Shown here: positions 17,198 through 26,405 of the stretch, in pieces
Layout: every line of letters begins with the position of its first letter
Numbering within the stretch: position 1 is the first letter of the stretch
DNA from: Tissierella creatinini
Lineage (GTDB): Bacteria; Bacillota; Clostridia; Tissierellales; Tissierellaceae
Direction: 5' to 3'
Length of the DNA: 64,000 nucleotides
NCBI GenBank assembly: GCA_005046945.1
Contig: SUSS01000004.1
Span: forward strand, 1 to 64,000
The notes under the pieces: model-generated
What the model was told of the DNA's origin: nothing
Seen by the model: only the letters and a program-made list of their open reading frames with translations
The model's database searches: none
Position numbers and translations under genes: made by a program

Positions 17198-17989
17198 TTA
17201 TTTTTTGGCTTCTATAATATAAGAAGTAACGTAGTCCTCAACATTCCTATCAGGAGCCCATGACTTAACTATCTCTCGACCATTATCCTTAGGTGTCAAA
17301 ACAATATCATTAAAACCCGTTTCTTCTAGCATACTTCTAATGTTTTCAACATACTCTGCACCTGCAATACAACCTGCCAACATCTTTAAATCCTGCTTTA
17401 TATTATCTGGTAGTTCTGCTGTTGCAACAACATCTGAAATTGATAATCTGCCACCTGGTTTAAGTACTCTATAAGTCTCTTTAAACACCTTATCCTTATC
17501 AGGAGATAGGTTGATTACACAATTTGAGATAATCACGTCCACAGACTCATTAGCTACAGGTAAATGCTCAATTTCCCCTAATCTAAATTCTACATTTTTA
17601 TAAGCGTATTCCTCAGCGTTCTTCCTTGCTAAGAAAACCATATCAGGAGTCATATCTACACCGATTACAAGTCCTCTTTCCCCTACTTGTCTGCTTGCAA
17701 GGAAGCAATCAAAGCCACCACCACTTCCTAAATCAAGTACTGTTTCTCCCTCTTTAAGTGAAGCTATTGCTATAGGATTACCACAGCCTAGTCCCATATT
17801 GGACTCAGCAGGGACTCCTGAAATCTCTTCATTTGTATATCCTATTCTTAGGGATGATTCTTTAATATCTGGTGAAGAACCACCACAGCTACATCCTCCA
17901 CTGCAACATCCACCTGATGAACCTTTCAAAGCAACCTTTGAATAATTATCACGAACTGCTTTTCTAATCTTTTCTTTATCTCCCACCAT
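17198..17989 (-). CDS. arsM: Arsenite S-adenosylmethionine methyltransferase ArsM
   Basis: ArsM methylates As(III) with SAM, giving trivalent methylarsenicals that other pumps can remove. The 263-residue protein has a Cys-rich N-terminus (GGCCSGGCSCGG near residues 26-37), SAM motif I VLDLGSGGGFDCFLA, and the conserved arsenic-binding cysteines in GLGCGNP and LAGCIAGAEY. The C-terminal cysteine found in some algal ArsM proteins is absent. It lies 8 bp behind arsC in one operon. GGAGG lies 5 bases before the start. Confidence 0.92.
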   Translation of the reverse strand: MVGDKEKIRKAVRDNYSKVALKGSSGGCCSGGCSCGGSSPDIKESSLRIGYTNEEISGVPAESNMGLGCGNPIAIASLKEGETVLDLGSGGGFDCFLASRQVGERGLVIGVDMTPDMVFLARKNAEEYAYKNVEFRLGEIEHLPVANESVDVIISNCVINLSPDKDKVFKETYRVLKPGGRLSISDVVATAELPDNIKQDLKMLAGCIAGAEYVENIRSMLEETGFNDIVLTPKDNGREIVKSWAPDRNVEDYVTSYIIEAKK

Positions 17990-17997
17990 TTTACCTC

Positions 17998-18402
17998 CTA
18001 AAATATTTCGTTGTTCTTAACTCTTATAATTAAATCTTCTACCTTTTCCTTAATTAAATCCCTAGTTTCTCTGTAGCCTTCAATAGGACCTCCAGAGGGA
18101 TCATCTAATCCCCAATCTTCACTATGGCTATTTGGGATAAAAGGACATACGACATTACAGCCCATAGTTATAAGAATATCTATTTCTTCCGGAATTTCAT
18201 TTAACAGCTTTGGTCTATGGCCACTCATATCCACACCGGCCTCTTCCATGACCTGGACTGCTAAAGGTTTAACCTCATGATACTTTTCCGTTCCTGCTGA
18301 ATATACATCTAGGACATCACTGCCTAAATGCTTAGCCCATCCTTCTGCCATTTGGGATCTACAGGAGTTGTGAACACATATAAAAGCTACTGATTTTTTC
18401 AT
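17998..18402 (-). CDS. arsC: Arsenate reductase, thioredoxin-linked
   Basis: This 134-residue low-molecular-weight phosphatase-fold enzyme reduces As(V) to As(III). The catalytic loop is CVHNSCRS (Cys9 to Arg15, C-x5-R), and the two further redox cysteines are in MGCNVVCPF. This is the three-cysteine, thioredoxin-coupled class of Gram-positive bacteria. It lies behind the Acr3 gene with a 76-bp gap that contains a perfect 29-bp tandem duplication. Confidence 0.94.
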   Translation of the reverse strand: MKKSVAFICVHNSCRSQMAEGWAKHLGSDVLDVYSAGTEKYHEVKPLAVQVMEEAGVDMSGHRPKLLNEIPEEIDILITMGCNVVCPFIPNSHSEDWGLDDPSGGPIEGYRETRDLIKEKVEDLIIRVKNNEIF

Positions 18403-18417
18403 TATCTATCCTCCGTT

Positions 18418-18475
18418 TATCATAATGCTTGATTATTAAAGCTCTATATCATAATGCTTGATTATTAAAGCTCTA
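18418..18475. repeat. Perfect 29-bp tandem duplication in the arsC leader
   Basis: Bases 18418-18446 and 18447-18475 are identical. The duplication lies between the stop of acr3 and the arsC ribosome binding site, adding 29 nt to the intercistronic leader. Confidence 0.95.
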
Positions 18476-18478
18476 CTC

Positions 18479-19552
18479 TTAGCTTTCATAACTAGGAGTA
18501 GGGAACCAATGTTTTGTTTTGTTAACAATTTTAACAAGTAATAACATAACGGGTACTTCTGTAAGAACTCCAACAGTGCATGCAAGAACTACTGGCGAAT
18601 CTACACCAAAAAGTGCTATTGCAACAGCTACCGATAATTCAAAAAAGTCAGATGCAGCAATCAAAGAAGCCGGTGCAGTTACGTCATGAGGCAGTTTAGC
18701 TGCCTTGCTCACTAAATATGTTAAATTAAAGGAGATAGTATTTTGAAGAATTAGGGGTATAGCTATCAAAAGTACGTAAAGTGGATGTTCAACTATAATA
18801 TCACCTTGGAAAATAAAGATAATTACAAGGGTTAAAAGCAACCCTATTGTAGTTACACCATCAAACTTAGTTAAAAATTGTTCTTTGAAATATTTTTCTC
18901 CCTTGTTTTTAATGATTAAAGTTCTAGATATAAAACCTGTACCCAGAGGTATTACTACAAATAGTATAATTGATATAACAAGCATGTCTAATGGAAGTGC
19001 TATATTACTGAAACCAAGTAAAATCTGCACTATCGGAATAAACAAAACTAAAATCAACAAATCATTGATTGAAACTTGAACTAAGGTCTGTGCTGGATTT
19101 CCTTTGGTTAGAGTAGACCAAACAAATACCATAGCAGTACATGGTGCTGTTCCCAACAATACTGCCCCCACTACAAAATCTCGAGCTAAATCTGTTGGTA
19201 TTAAAGATTTAAATATATATTGGAAAAATAGCGTTGCTAATCCAAACATAAGAAATGGCTTGATTCCCCAGCTAGCAATACTTGATATTATTATTCCCTT
19301 TGGATGCTTCCCAACATTTTTTATTGATTTAAAATCTATTTTTAACATCATTGGGTATATCATCAGCCACATAAGTATAGCCATAGGGATATTTTGCCCT
19401 GCTATTTTCATACCTTCTAATCCTGACCTTACTCCAGGTAGAAATCTACCTATTAAAATTCCTGCTGCCATACATAGTAATACCCATACAGATAGATACT
19501 TCTCAAAAAAACTTATTCCTGAGGGTAATTTTTCCTTTGTCATTGTATTCAT
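18479..19552 (-). CDS. acr3: Arsenite efflux transporter, ACR3 family
   Basis: This 357-residue, ten-helix member of the bile/arsenite/riboflavin superfamily exports As(III) using the proton gradient. The Acr3 signature with its essential cysteine is visible as GTAPCTAMVFVWS near residue 137. A second conserved Cys lies in VVLACTVGV. The ATG at 19552 is chosen because GAGGGAG lies 8 bases upstream; two earlier in-frame starts lie inside or before that site. It is co-transcribed behind arsR with a 17-bp gap. Confidence 0.93.
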   Translation of the reverse strand: MNTMTKEKLPSGISFFEKYLSVWVLLCMAAGILIGRFLPGVRSGLEGMKIAGQNIPMAILMWLMIYPMMLKIDFKSIKNVGKHPKGIIISSIASWGIKPFLMFGLATLFFQYIFKSLIPTDLARDFVVGAVLLGTAPCTAMVFVWSTLTKGNPAQTLVQVSINDLLILVLFIPIVQILLGFSNIALPLDMLVISIILFVVIPLGTGFISRTLIIKNKGEKYFKEQFLTKFDGVTTIGLLLTLVIIFIFQGDIIVEHPLYVLLIAIPLILQNTISFNLTYLVSKAAKLPHDVTAPASLIAASDFFELSVAVAIALFGVDSPVVLACTVGVLTEVPVMLLLVKIVNKTKHWFPTPSYES

Positions 19553-19569
19553 TTTCATCTCTCCCTCAA

Positions 19570-19887
19570 TTATTTGCATCCACTCTTTCTAATTACCTGA
19601 CATATACAATCTTCTGTTTCATTAAATACATCCATTAGCATTTTGATAACTTTATTGCATGAAATCATATTTAGAGAATAATAGTTCCAAACTCCATCTT
19701 TTCTTACATTAATCAGTCCAGATTCCTCCAACACCTTCATATGATGGGAAAGGGTTGGTTGAGTAAAATCAAAATGCTTTAATATATCACAGGCACATAT
19801 CTCTCTACAAGATAATATATCGATTATCTTCAATCTATTGGGATCTGCCAACACCTTAAGTATTCTTGCATTTTCTTCATAATTCAT
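19570..19887 (-). CDS. arsR: ArsR-family As(III)-responsive repressor (first copy)
   Basis: The 105-residue winged-helix repressor has the metal-site motif REICACDILKHF, corresponding to ELCVCDL, and the recognition helix TQPTLSHHMKVLEE. Extra C-terminal cysteines (ISCNKV, DCICQVIRKSGC) could add or replace ligands. It leads the operon arsR-acr3-arsC-arsM and very likely represses it through the two palindromes in the promoter just upstream. A GGAGGG ribosome binding site is present. Confidence 0.92.
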   Translation of the reverse strand: MNYEENARILKVLADPNRLKIIDILSCREICACDILKHFDFTQPTLSHHMKVLEESGLINVRKDGVWNYYSLNMISCNKVIKMLMDVFNETEDCICQVIRKSGCK

Positions 19888-19961
19888 TTGTATCCCTCCT
19901 TAAACTTCGTGTAAATATCTTGTTACTTCTGAAAATTACAAATACAAGTTCTACCCTTAAC

Positions 19962-20014
19962 ATAGATAGGTATCTATTTATTTATAATATAGACCTTTAT
20001 CTATGTCTTGTCAA
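19962..20014 (-). promoter_or_regulatory. arsR promoter with two ArsR-type operators
   Basis: TTGACA (20009-20014) and TATATT (19986-19991) are 17 bp apart. ATAGATAGGTATCTAT (19962-19977) is a perfect palindrome downstream of the -10. ATAGACCTTTATCTAT (19989-20004) overlaps the spacer and -10. Both share ATAGA/TCTAT half-sites. Confidence 0.75.
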
Positions 20015-20045
20015 TATTATTTTGAAAAATATTTATCAAACAAAA

Positions 20046-20084
20046 AATGTCTTTATAAAGAGCCAAGCACTTCATAAAGACATT
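20046..20084. terminator. Hairpin between the ATP-grasp gene and arsR
   Basis: The arms AATGTCTTTAT / ATAAAGACATT enclose a 17-base loop. A second, stronger hairpin at 20111-20143 lies nearer to the ATP-grasp gene, so this may be a backup terminator. Confidence 0.45.
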
Positions 20085-20110
20085 GATTAATATTTTATTT
20101 AAATGAATAA

Positions 20111-20143
20111 AATAACCAAAGGGGACGGTTCCTTTTGGTTATT
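20111..20143 (-). terminator. Terminator of the ATP-grasp gene
   Basis: AATAACCAAAGG pairs with CCTTTTGGTTATT; the hairpin begins at the stop codon and is followed by TTATTCATTT on the minus strand. Confidence 0.7.
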
Positions 20144-21326
20144 CCTTACCCAATGCTCTTCTAACTACTTTACCCCCAATAGTACTCATAAAATACAGCC
20201 CTGGCATAGGATCATCCCAAGCCCAGGTAGAATGAACCTTCTTTGTAGTATTGTCCCTTAATAATTTTCCTAATGACATCTGCCCTGATTTTAAATATCC
20301 TTTTATGGCAAATAAATCCTCATACATATAGTGGAATACGTAGCCTGTCTCATACTCTACACTCTTATTAGGCGGAATCTTATCGGTCATTTCCAAATAG
20401 GCTATTAGAGGGAAGTTCAATCCAACCTTTTCAAGCATCTGGTTGAAGTTAATCGTTCTAACATTTACCTCTATTAGATAGATTACTCCCGTATTTATAT
20501 CTCGCTTTAACTCTATCTCCGAAAAGCCCTTAAATCCTATACCCTCCAGAAACGGCTTGCATATCTGATGCAATTCCGGAATCCAGCTTTGCTTAGCATA
20601 AGTTGATGCTCCAAAGTTATTTGGCCATTGTCTTAATTTATATGCTGATGTATAATGGGTTACCTTTGAATCCTGGTTTAGGTATGCATCATAGCAATAG
20701 CAGTTTTCTTCAGGTCCAGGGATTATTCTCTGAATTACTATGCCGTGCTTATCCCTATGGCACATCTCCACCTTCTCTTTTAACTCCTCTTCAGATTGTA
20801 CGATAAACACTTTCCGCCTATATGCTTTAACAAAGGATGCCGAATCCATTGGCTTAATTATGCAAGGATATTTTATTTCCTCTCTTACACGCTCTATTAG
20901 GTTATCTTCTTTGGAATTTATAGTTTCAGGCACCTTTACCCCGAACTTGTTAGCTAGAAGGCTCATGGTGTATTTGTCCATGACCTCAGTCCAAAGGCCC
21001 TTCTTATCCATAGGAAAAAGGTAATGTTCCTTTAATTCATGGAAATAGGTATCTATAAATTCAACATAAGGGTCTGCTCCGGGATATAGTACAGGCTTAG
21101 CATCCTGCTTTTTCGCATATTCAATTAAAAAATTTAGAAGTCCTTTTTGATTTTCCTTATAATGAGGTGCAATATGCTTTTCTTTGCAGTATTTGGATTT
21201 AGCCCCATATCTGCTTTCTTCACTATAGTCAACTGCTACTGTATGTATTCCATTTCTACCCAAACATCTAATAATACTTAAACCTACATAATAATTGCAT
21301 CCAAGTATGACTGCCTTATTCTTCAT
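20139..21326 (-). CDS. ATP-grasp carboxylate-amine ligase
   Basis: The 395-residue protein has an N-terminal Rossmann-like preATP-grasp domain (KAVILGCNYYVGLSIIRCLG) and an ATP-grasp core. The core includes KYPCIIKPMDSASF with the ATP-binding lysine, QRIIPGPEENCYCYDAYL, and the metal-binding YLIEVNVRTINF. Such enzymes join a carboxylate to an amine with ATP; some relatives act on peptidoglycan side chains or make peptides. No substrate can be read from the sequence, and the gene is monocistronic. Confidence 0.75.
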   Translation of the reverse strand: MKNKAVILGCNYYVGLSIIRCLGRNGIHTVAVDYSEESRYGAKSKYCKEKHIAPHYKENQKGLLNFLIEYAKKQDAKPVLYPGADPYVEFIDTYFHELKEHYLFPMDKKGLWTEVMDKYTMSLLANKFGVKVPETINSKEDNLIERVREEIKYPCIIKPMDSASFVKAYRRKVFIVQSEEELKEKVEMCHRDKHGIVIQRIIPGPEENCYCYDAYLNQDSKVTHYTSAYKLRQWPNNFGASTYAKQSWIPELHQICKPFLEGIGFKGFSEIELKRDINTGVIYLIEVNVRTINFNQMLEKVGLNFPLIAYLEMTDKIPPNKSVEYETGYVFHYMYEDLFAIKGYLKSGQMSLGKLLRDNTTKKVHSTWAWDDPMPGLYFMSTIGGKVVRRALGKE

Positions 21327-21391
21327 CTAAACTACCACCTTTGAAAATTGTATACCTCATTATACCATTATTTAAAAATTAACAACATCTA

Positions 21392-23719
21392 TTACCAAAA
21401 TTCTTCTAATAATCTTTGAATATGAGCATTATTTAATACACTTATAAAATGACTCCATTCACTTGGAAATAAGCCCCTATACCTTTTTGTCCCATATCTA
21501 TCGTCTATCAATAGGACAGCACCTCTATCGATTTCCGACCTAATTACCCTGCCTGCTGCCTGCATAACCTTATTCATGCCGGGATAAGTATAAGCATAAT
21601 CAAAGCCCTGACCTATGGAATTATTGAAATAGTCCTTTATAATATCCCTTTCAAAGCAGATTTGAGGAAGTCCAACCCCTATTATACAAGCACCTATAAG
21701 CTTATCACCTGAAAGGTCAATGCCTTCAGAAAAAATACCCCCAAGGACTGCAAATCCAACCACAAGATCCTCGTTTGTAAATCTATTTAAATATTCCTCT
21801 CTTTCCTCTTCCGTCATGCTATTATCCTGGATGATAAAATTAAAAAGGGGATTTCTTACTATAATAAGCTCATATACGTTTCTCATATAGACATAAGAAG
21901 GGAAAAATATGAAGTAGTTGCCCTTACGCCCTCTAATTAGAAGCTCAATGTTTTCAACAAGGTCCATATAGGTCCTTTCTCTATCTTTATACTTAGTTGA
22001 AATCCGGTCATTAACCATAAGCATAAGGTTTTTTCTAGAAAAAGGTGAACTAAGCCTTATATAATAATCCTCTTTTTCTCCTCCAAGCAAGTCTCTATGG
22101 TACTCTAAAGGCGTCAAGGTGGCAGAAAAGAAGATACTTGCTCTTCCCCTCCTAGATGCCTGATTTAGTAAATAGGAGGAGTCTACGCAATATAATCTCA
22201 AAGTCAAATCCTTACCATTATACTGAAAGCTTGTTACATAGTGTTCATCATAGAAGTCGGAGATCTTAAGGAATGTATTGATACTGAAGTAAAATTCCAT
22301 AACCTTGTCATAATCAGGATGAAACTTCTCCTCTATAAGCCAAGGCTCTAATACCGTCATGACTTTCTTAAGAGGATAATAGAAATCCACTATCTCCTCC
22401 TTTTGATAATAGTTTTCCTCTATATGAAGTTCTCTCTTAAGCTTGTTGAAAATGGAATTCACCTTGTTAATAGATTTATAGATTTGAGGATATTTATCCA
22501 CAAATATATCCTTTAATCCCAGAAATGTAGACTTATTTATTTCAGCAGAAAACATCTCCCTAGACCTATCCACTAGGTTATGGGCTTCATCTACTAGGAA
22601 AATATAATCCTCCCCCTCTGTCTCAAAAAATCGCCTTAAATAAACCTGTGGATCGAATACATAATTATAATCCCCAATAACTACATCACACCATAGACTT
22701 ACATCAAGGGAAAATTCGAAGGGACACACATTATGCTTTGATGCATATTCTCTTATAATATCTCTAGTAATTAAATCCTCATTCCTGAATATATCCATTA
22801 TAGCATCATTAACCCTATCGAAATGCCCCTTGGCAGCACTACAATCCCTAGGATTGCATTTTACTACATCGTTTGAGCATATCTTATCCTTAGCAGTAAT
22901 CACCAAGGTTTTAGCTCTTAGACCTTGACTCTTCATTAATTCCATACTTGTCCTAGGTACTTCCCTTGTAATAGTCTTGGCAGTGAGGTAGAAGATTTTA
23001 GAAGTTATACCTTCTCCTATGGATTTAATCCCAGGATAAAGGGTGGACATGGTCTTTCCAATACCTGTAGGGGCTTGGGCAAATAGTTTTTTCCCCTCTC
23101 TTATGGTGGTATATGCTGCTACAGCCAACTCTCTTTGACCTCTCCTATAGGTCTCAAAGGGAAATGGAAGGCTCTTTATTGAAGGATTTCTTATTTGGCT
23201 CCAATCAAAGGTTAAATTAGCCCATTCTATGTACATATCTATCAGCTCATAGAAGTATTTTTCTAAGCTTTCCAGACTAAATTTCTTAAGGAACTTCTTT
23301 AAGCCCTCCGATTCTAAATGAAAATATGTTAACTGTACGGATACTTCCTCTAGTATATTTTGAACTCCATAAATATAGGCATAACATTTAGCCTGAGCCC
23401 AGTGAAGGGGATTATAATCCTCCCCAATAATCTCAAGATCCTTTGTTGTAGACTTTATCTCATCTATTATTATATCTTCTCCCAGAGTCAAGACCCCGTC
23501 GGCTCTTCCCTCTAATAGAATCGTATATTTGTCGTAGACTTTAGTGTATTTAAGATAAACTTCAGATTTGTATTCGGCTCCATAGGAGTTTTGTACCTTC
23601 TGATGAGCATAGGTTCCTTCCAGGGCCCTATTCATGGACATAAAGCTGTTGTCTATATCCCCTGAACGCAATACAAATTCCACCAGATTCCTAACGGAGA
23701 CCCTAATAATATTTTCCAT
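21392..23719 (-). CDS. XPD/DinG-type Fe-S helicase with N-terminal PD-(D/E)XK nuclease domain
   Basis: The 775-residue protein fuses two modules. Residues about 20-170 resemble RecB/Cas4-type nucleases: LEGRADGV, IIIDEIKST and HWAQAKCYAY (Asp, Glu-x-Lys, Gln-x3-Tyr). The rest is a superfamily 2 helicase with Walker A APTGIGKT, four cysteines placed as in XPD/DinG for a 4Fe-4S cluster (KICSN, VKCNP, RDCSA, NVCPF), FLVDEAHNLVD box II and QAAGRVIRS motif VI. A role in DNA repair or processing of branched DNA is expected. The ATG at 23719 has AAGGA 9 bases upstream; an earlier TTG lies in a palindrome and is unlikely. Confidence 0.88.
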   Translation of the reverse strand: MENIIRVSVRNLVEFVLRSGDIDNSFMSMNRALEGTYAHQKVQNSYGAEYKSEVYLKYTKVYDKYTILLEGRADGVLTLGEDIIIDEIKSTTKDLEIIGEDYNPLHWAQAKCYAYIYGVQNILEEVSVQLTYFHLESEGLKKFLKKFSLESLEKYFYELIDMYIEWANLTFDWSQIRNPSIKSLPFPFETYRRGQRELAVAAYTTIREGKKLFAQAPTGIGKTMSTLYPGIKSIGEGITSKIFYLTAKTITREVPRTSMELMKSQGLRAKTLVITAKDKICSNDVVKCNPRDCSAAKGHFDRVNDAIMDIFRNEDLITRDIIREYASKHNVCPFEFSLDVSLWCDVVIGDYNYVFDPQVYLRRFFETEGEDYIFLVDEAHNLVDRSREMFSAEINKSTFLGLKDIFVDKYPQIYKSINKVNSIFNKLKRELHIEENYYQKEEIVDFYYPLKKVMTVLEPWLIEEKFHPDYDKVMEFYFSINTFLKISDFYDEHYVTSFQYNGKDLTLRLYCVDSSYLLNQASRRGRASIFFSATLTPLEYHRDLLGGEKEDYYIRLSSPFSRKNLMLMVNDRISTKYKDRERTYMDLVENIELLIRGRKGNYFIFFPSYVYMRNVYELIIVRNPLFNFIIQDNSMTEEEREEYLNRFTNEDLVVGFAVLGGIFSEGIDLSGDKLIGACIIGVGLPQICFERDIIKDYFNNSIGQGFDYAYTYPGMNKVMQAAGRVIRSEIDRGAVLLIDDRYGTKRYRGLFPSEWSHFISVLNNAHIQRLLEEFW

Positions 23720-23740
23720 AAAATCATTCCTTAAATTAAC

Positions 23741-23763
23741 AATTCGCAACTTAGTTGCGAATT
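23741..23763. repeat. Perfect 11-bp-arm palindrome between helicase and AI-2E genes
   Basis: AATTCGCAACT and its exact complement AGTTGCGAATT flank a single base. It overlaps the stop codon of the upstream gene. It has no T-tract, so it is not a classical terminator. Confidence 0.6.
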
Positions 23764-24901
23764 AGTCCATCTTTATCTTAAGCCGATTATTTACTGTCTC
23801 TCTAAGAAGTGTATAAAGAATTGAACCTATTGGTATAAACAAGAGTATTCCTAAAATCCCCATAAGGCTGCCTCCTACTGTTACAGCCACTAATATCCAT
23901 ATAGACGGAAGACCTGAAGCCTTACCAACTATATGGGGATAAATAAGGTTGCCTTCTATTTGCTGGATGACTAAAAACATAATCACAAACCAAAGGGCTT
24001 GGATAGGGCTTTCTACCAGTATTAAGAACGCTCCAATTACACATCCAATAAAGGTGCCAACTATTGGGATAAGCGCAGTAACAGCTATAGTAAGACTTAT
24101 CATAAGGGCATAAGGAAAAGCAAAGATGACCATAGCCACTAAAAACAAGAAACCTATTATAACAGCTTCTAAAAGCTGCCCGGAAATGAAATTTGAAAAT
24201 GCACGATTTGACAAGTCTCCTATATGAAATATCCTTTGAGCTAAGCTGGCCGATGTAAAGGCAAGTATGACATTTTTAAATTGTCTGATAAGAGTTTCCT
24301 TTTGAAGGAGCACATATATAGAGAATATAAAGGCCACTAAAAAGGTGACTATGTTTCCAACTAAGGATGTAGCGAAGGAGAATGTATTTCCAATCCAATC
24401 TAAAGCACTTTTCTTAAAGAAAGATAGAATACTTTCTTCTATGCTTACCCAGTCTATATTAATATTATTTACCCAATCTGTAACTTGGGGATTATCTATT
24501 AAGTTTTTAACTACAAACACTTGCAAATCCTTCCAGTACCCCGGAAGCTTTACTGCTAACTCCTGAATTGTATTAACTATTTCAGGAATTATTATAAGAA
24601 GAATTATCAGGATAGTGGCTATAAAGATAATAAGCGTAATCAAATAGCTTAAAGGTCTTTTAAAACCTTCTTTTATCTTCCCTAGAGGGCTTTTTCCTGA
24701 AAAGAAAGTTTTTTCTATAAACATCATTGGATTATTCATTATAAAGGCAATTCCTCCACCTATGATAAAAGGTGAAATTATACTTATTATCCTTCTAATA
24801 TAATCTCCAACCTCCGATAGATTCTCCAATAGGAACATGAGTATTATAGCAAAGGCGATTAGAAAAATGGCATTTTTCATATTTCTAGATTTTAATTCCA
24901 T
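23762..24901 (-). CDS. AI-2E family (YtvI/TqsA-like) membrane transporter
   Basis: The 379-residue integral membrane protein has two helices near the N-terminus, a soluble middle region (about residues 95-170), and a C-terminal group of about five helices with the family motifs GVIGF-like (AVIIGFLFLVAMVIF), LIPIVGTFIGCVIGA and QQIEGNLIYPHIVG. Members export diverse small molecules or ions; AI-2 is only one case and no substrate is assigned. The ATG at 24901 follows GGAAGG by 6 bases. Confidence 0.85.
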   Translation of the reverse strand: MELKSRNMKNAIFLIAFAIILMFLLENLSEVGDYIRRIISIISPFIIGGGIAFIMNNPMMFIEKTFFSGKSPLGKIKEGFKRPLSYLITLIIFIATILIILLIIIPEIVNTIQELAVKLPGYWKDLQVFVVKNLIDNPQVTDWVNNINIDWVSIEESILSFFKKSALDWIGNTFSFATSLVGNIVTFLVAFIFSIYVLLQKETLIRQFKNVILAFTSASLAQRIFHIGDLSNRAFSNFISGQLLEAVIIGFLFLVAMVIFAFPYALMISLTIAVTALIPIVGTFIGCVIGAFLILVESPIQALWFVIMFLVIQQIEGNLIYPHIVGKASGLPSIWILVAVTVGGSLMGILGILLFIPIGSILYTLLRETVNNRLKIKMD

Positions 24902-24931
24902 ATTACACCTTCCTTTTAGATACAAAAATTC

Positions 24932-24958
24932 CAGGCACATGCAATAGCAATGTGCCTG
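24932..24958 (-). terminator. Terminator of the CorC/HlyC-type gene
   Basis: CAGGCACAT / ATGTGCCTG arms with a 9-base loop are followed by GGAATTTTTG on the minus strand. Confidence 0.75.
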
Positions 24959-24966
24959 ACCTCTTG

Positions 24967-26316
24967 TTATTCATCTACTTCTGCTTCATCTTTCTCTTCT
25001 ACTTCATTAATAACTATATGGACATGCTGAATTCTCTTTTCATTGATCTCCTCAATATAAAACTCAAGGTTTTCAAATTCAACCTTTACCTGCTCTCCAT
25101 CATCAGGGATATAACCCAACATATCTATTAAAAATCCACCAAGGGTATCATAATCCTCAGAGTCCACATCAAGCTCTGTACCCATATTACTGTTCAATTC
25201 TTTGATGGATATAGAACCTTTGGCCATAAAATTCCTATCATCTAATCTTCTTATATCCGGCTCATCATGGTCATATTCATCATCTATATCTCCAACGATT
25301 TCTTCAATTAAGTCTTCCATAGTAACAACACCGGAGAATCCACCATATTCATCTATTAGAATAGCCATGTGTTTCTTCTTAGTCTGAAGTTCGTTGAATA
25401 AGTCGTTTATATTTTTACGTTCCGGTATAAAATATGCAGGTCTAAGAATCTTCTTAATATCTACATTGTTAAATCCGACCTTATAGGCTTCCAGTAAGAA
25501 GTCTTTAATATATAGTATTCCAAGAATATCATCTACATCTCCATCATATACAGGAATTCTAGAATATTTAAGTTCTAGCATCTCCCCCAAATATTCCTCT
25601 ATAGGATCCTCCAAATCGATCATAAAGACTTCAGTTCTAGCAGTCATTATTTCTTCAGCTAATTTATCATCAAATCCAATAACACTATCTATCATCTCAC
25701 GTTCTACAGAATTAATTACACCCTGTTCTTGTCCTACCTCTACCATTGACCGAATTTCCTCAAGAGTAATCTTCTCTTCAACGCCTTCAGTCTTAATACC
25801 AAGAATACGCATAATCCCATTTGTAGAAAGTGATAAAAAGCTTATAAAAGGGCCCATAATCTTAGCCACTATAGTAATTGATTTAATTGCAAAGAAAGCG
25901 AATTTCTCAGAATATTGTAATGCTACTCTCTTAGGAACCAATTCTCCAAATACCAAGGTGATATAAGATAATATAAGGGTTACACCCACAAATGCTATGT
26001 CCTTGGCAAATGGGACACTATAGCTATTAAGAAATTTCCCCAAGCTGTTTGATATTCCCACCGCTGCTGAAGCAGATGAGAAAAATCCCGCGAATGTTAT
26101 GCCTACTTGAATTGTCGATAAAAACTTTGAAGGTTCAGAAAGAAGATTTAACAACATCCTTGCCTTCTTATTACCTTCTTCTGCCTGAAAACTCAGCTTC
26201 TTCTTGTCAACTGATACCATTGCCATTTCCGATGCAGCGAAAAATGCATTTAATAAAGTAAGAAAACCTATTAAAAACAATTGCCCTGTTATCGTGGCTC
26301 CAGATTCGTCTCCCAT
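24967..26316 (-). CDS. CNNM/CorC (HlyC) family membrane protein with CBS domains
   Basis: The 449-residue protein has an N-terminal DUF21 domain of four helices with FFAASEMAMVSVDKKKL, a pair of CBS domains (MTARTEVFMIDLEDPIEEYL and RPAYFIPERKNINDLFNELQ) and a C-terminal CorC_HlyC domain. Although often labelled hemolysin, this family is linked to Mg2+ and Co2+ transport or resistance. The C-terminus is strongly acidic. It is monocistronic; GGGAGG lies about 11 bases before the start. Confidence 0.9.
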   Translation of the reverse strand: MGDESGATITGQLFLIGFLTLLNAFFAASEMAMVSVDKKKLSFQAEEGNKKARMLLNLLSEPSKFLSTIQVGITFAGFFSSASAAVGISNSLGKFLNSYSVPFAKDIAFVGVTLILSYITLVFGELVPKRVALQYSEKFAFFAIKSITIVAKIMGPFISFLSLSTNGIMRILGIKTEGVEEKITLEEIRSMVEVGQEQGVINSVEREMIDSVIGFDDKLAEEIMTARTEVFMIDLEDPIEEYLGEMLELKYSRIPVYDGDVDDILGILYIKDFLLEAYKVGFNNVDIKKILRPAYFIPERKNINDLFNELQTKKKHMAILIDEYGGFSGVVTMEDLIEEIVGDIDDEYDHDEPDIRRLDDRNFMAKGSISIKELNSNMGTELDVDSEDYDTLGGFLIDMLGYIPDDGEQVKVEFENLEFYIEEINEKRIQHVHIVINEVEEKDEAEVDE

Positions 26317-26405
26317 GTAATTATTAACCTCCCATTTTTATGTACGTATTATTTATTAGTTCTATATCATCATATTTTCCCTATTTTGTCAATATTAATC
26401 TATTG

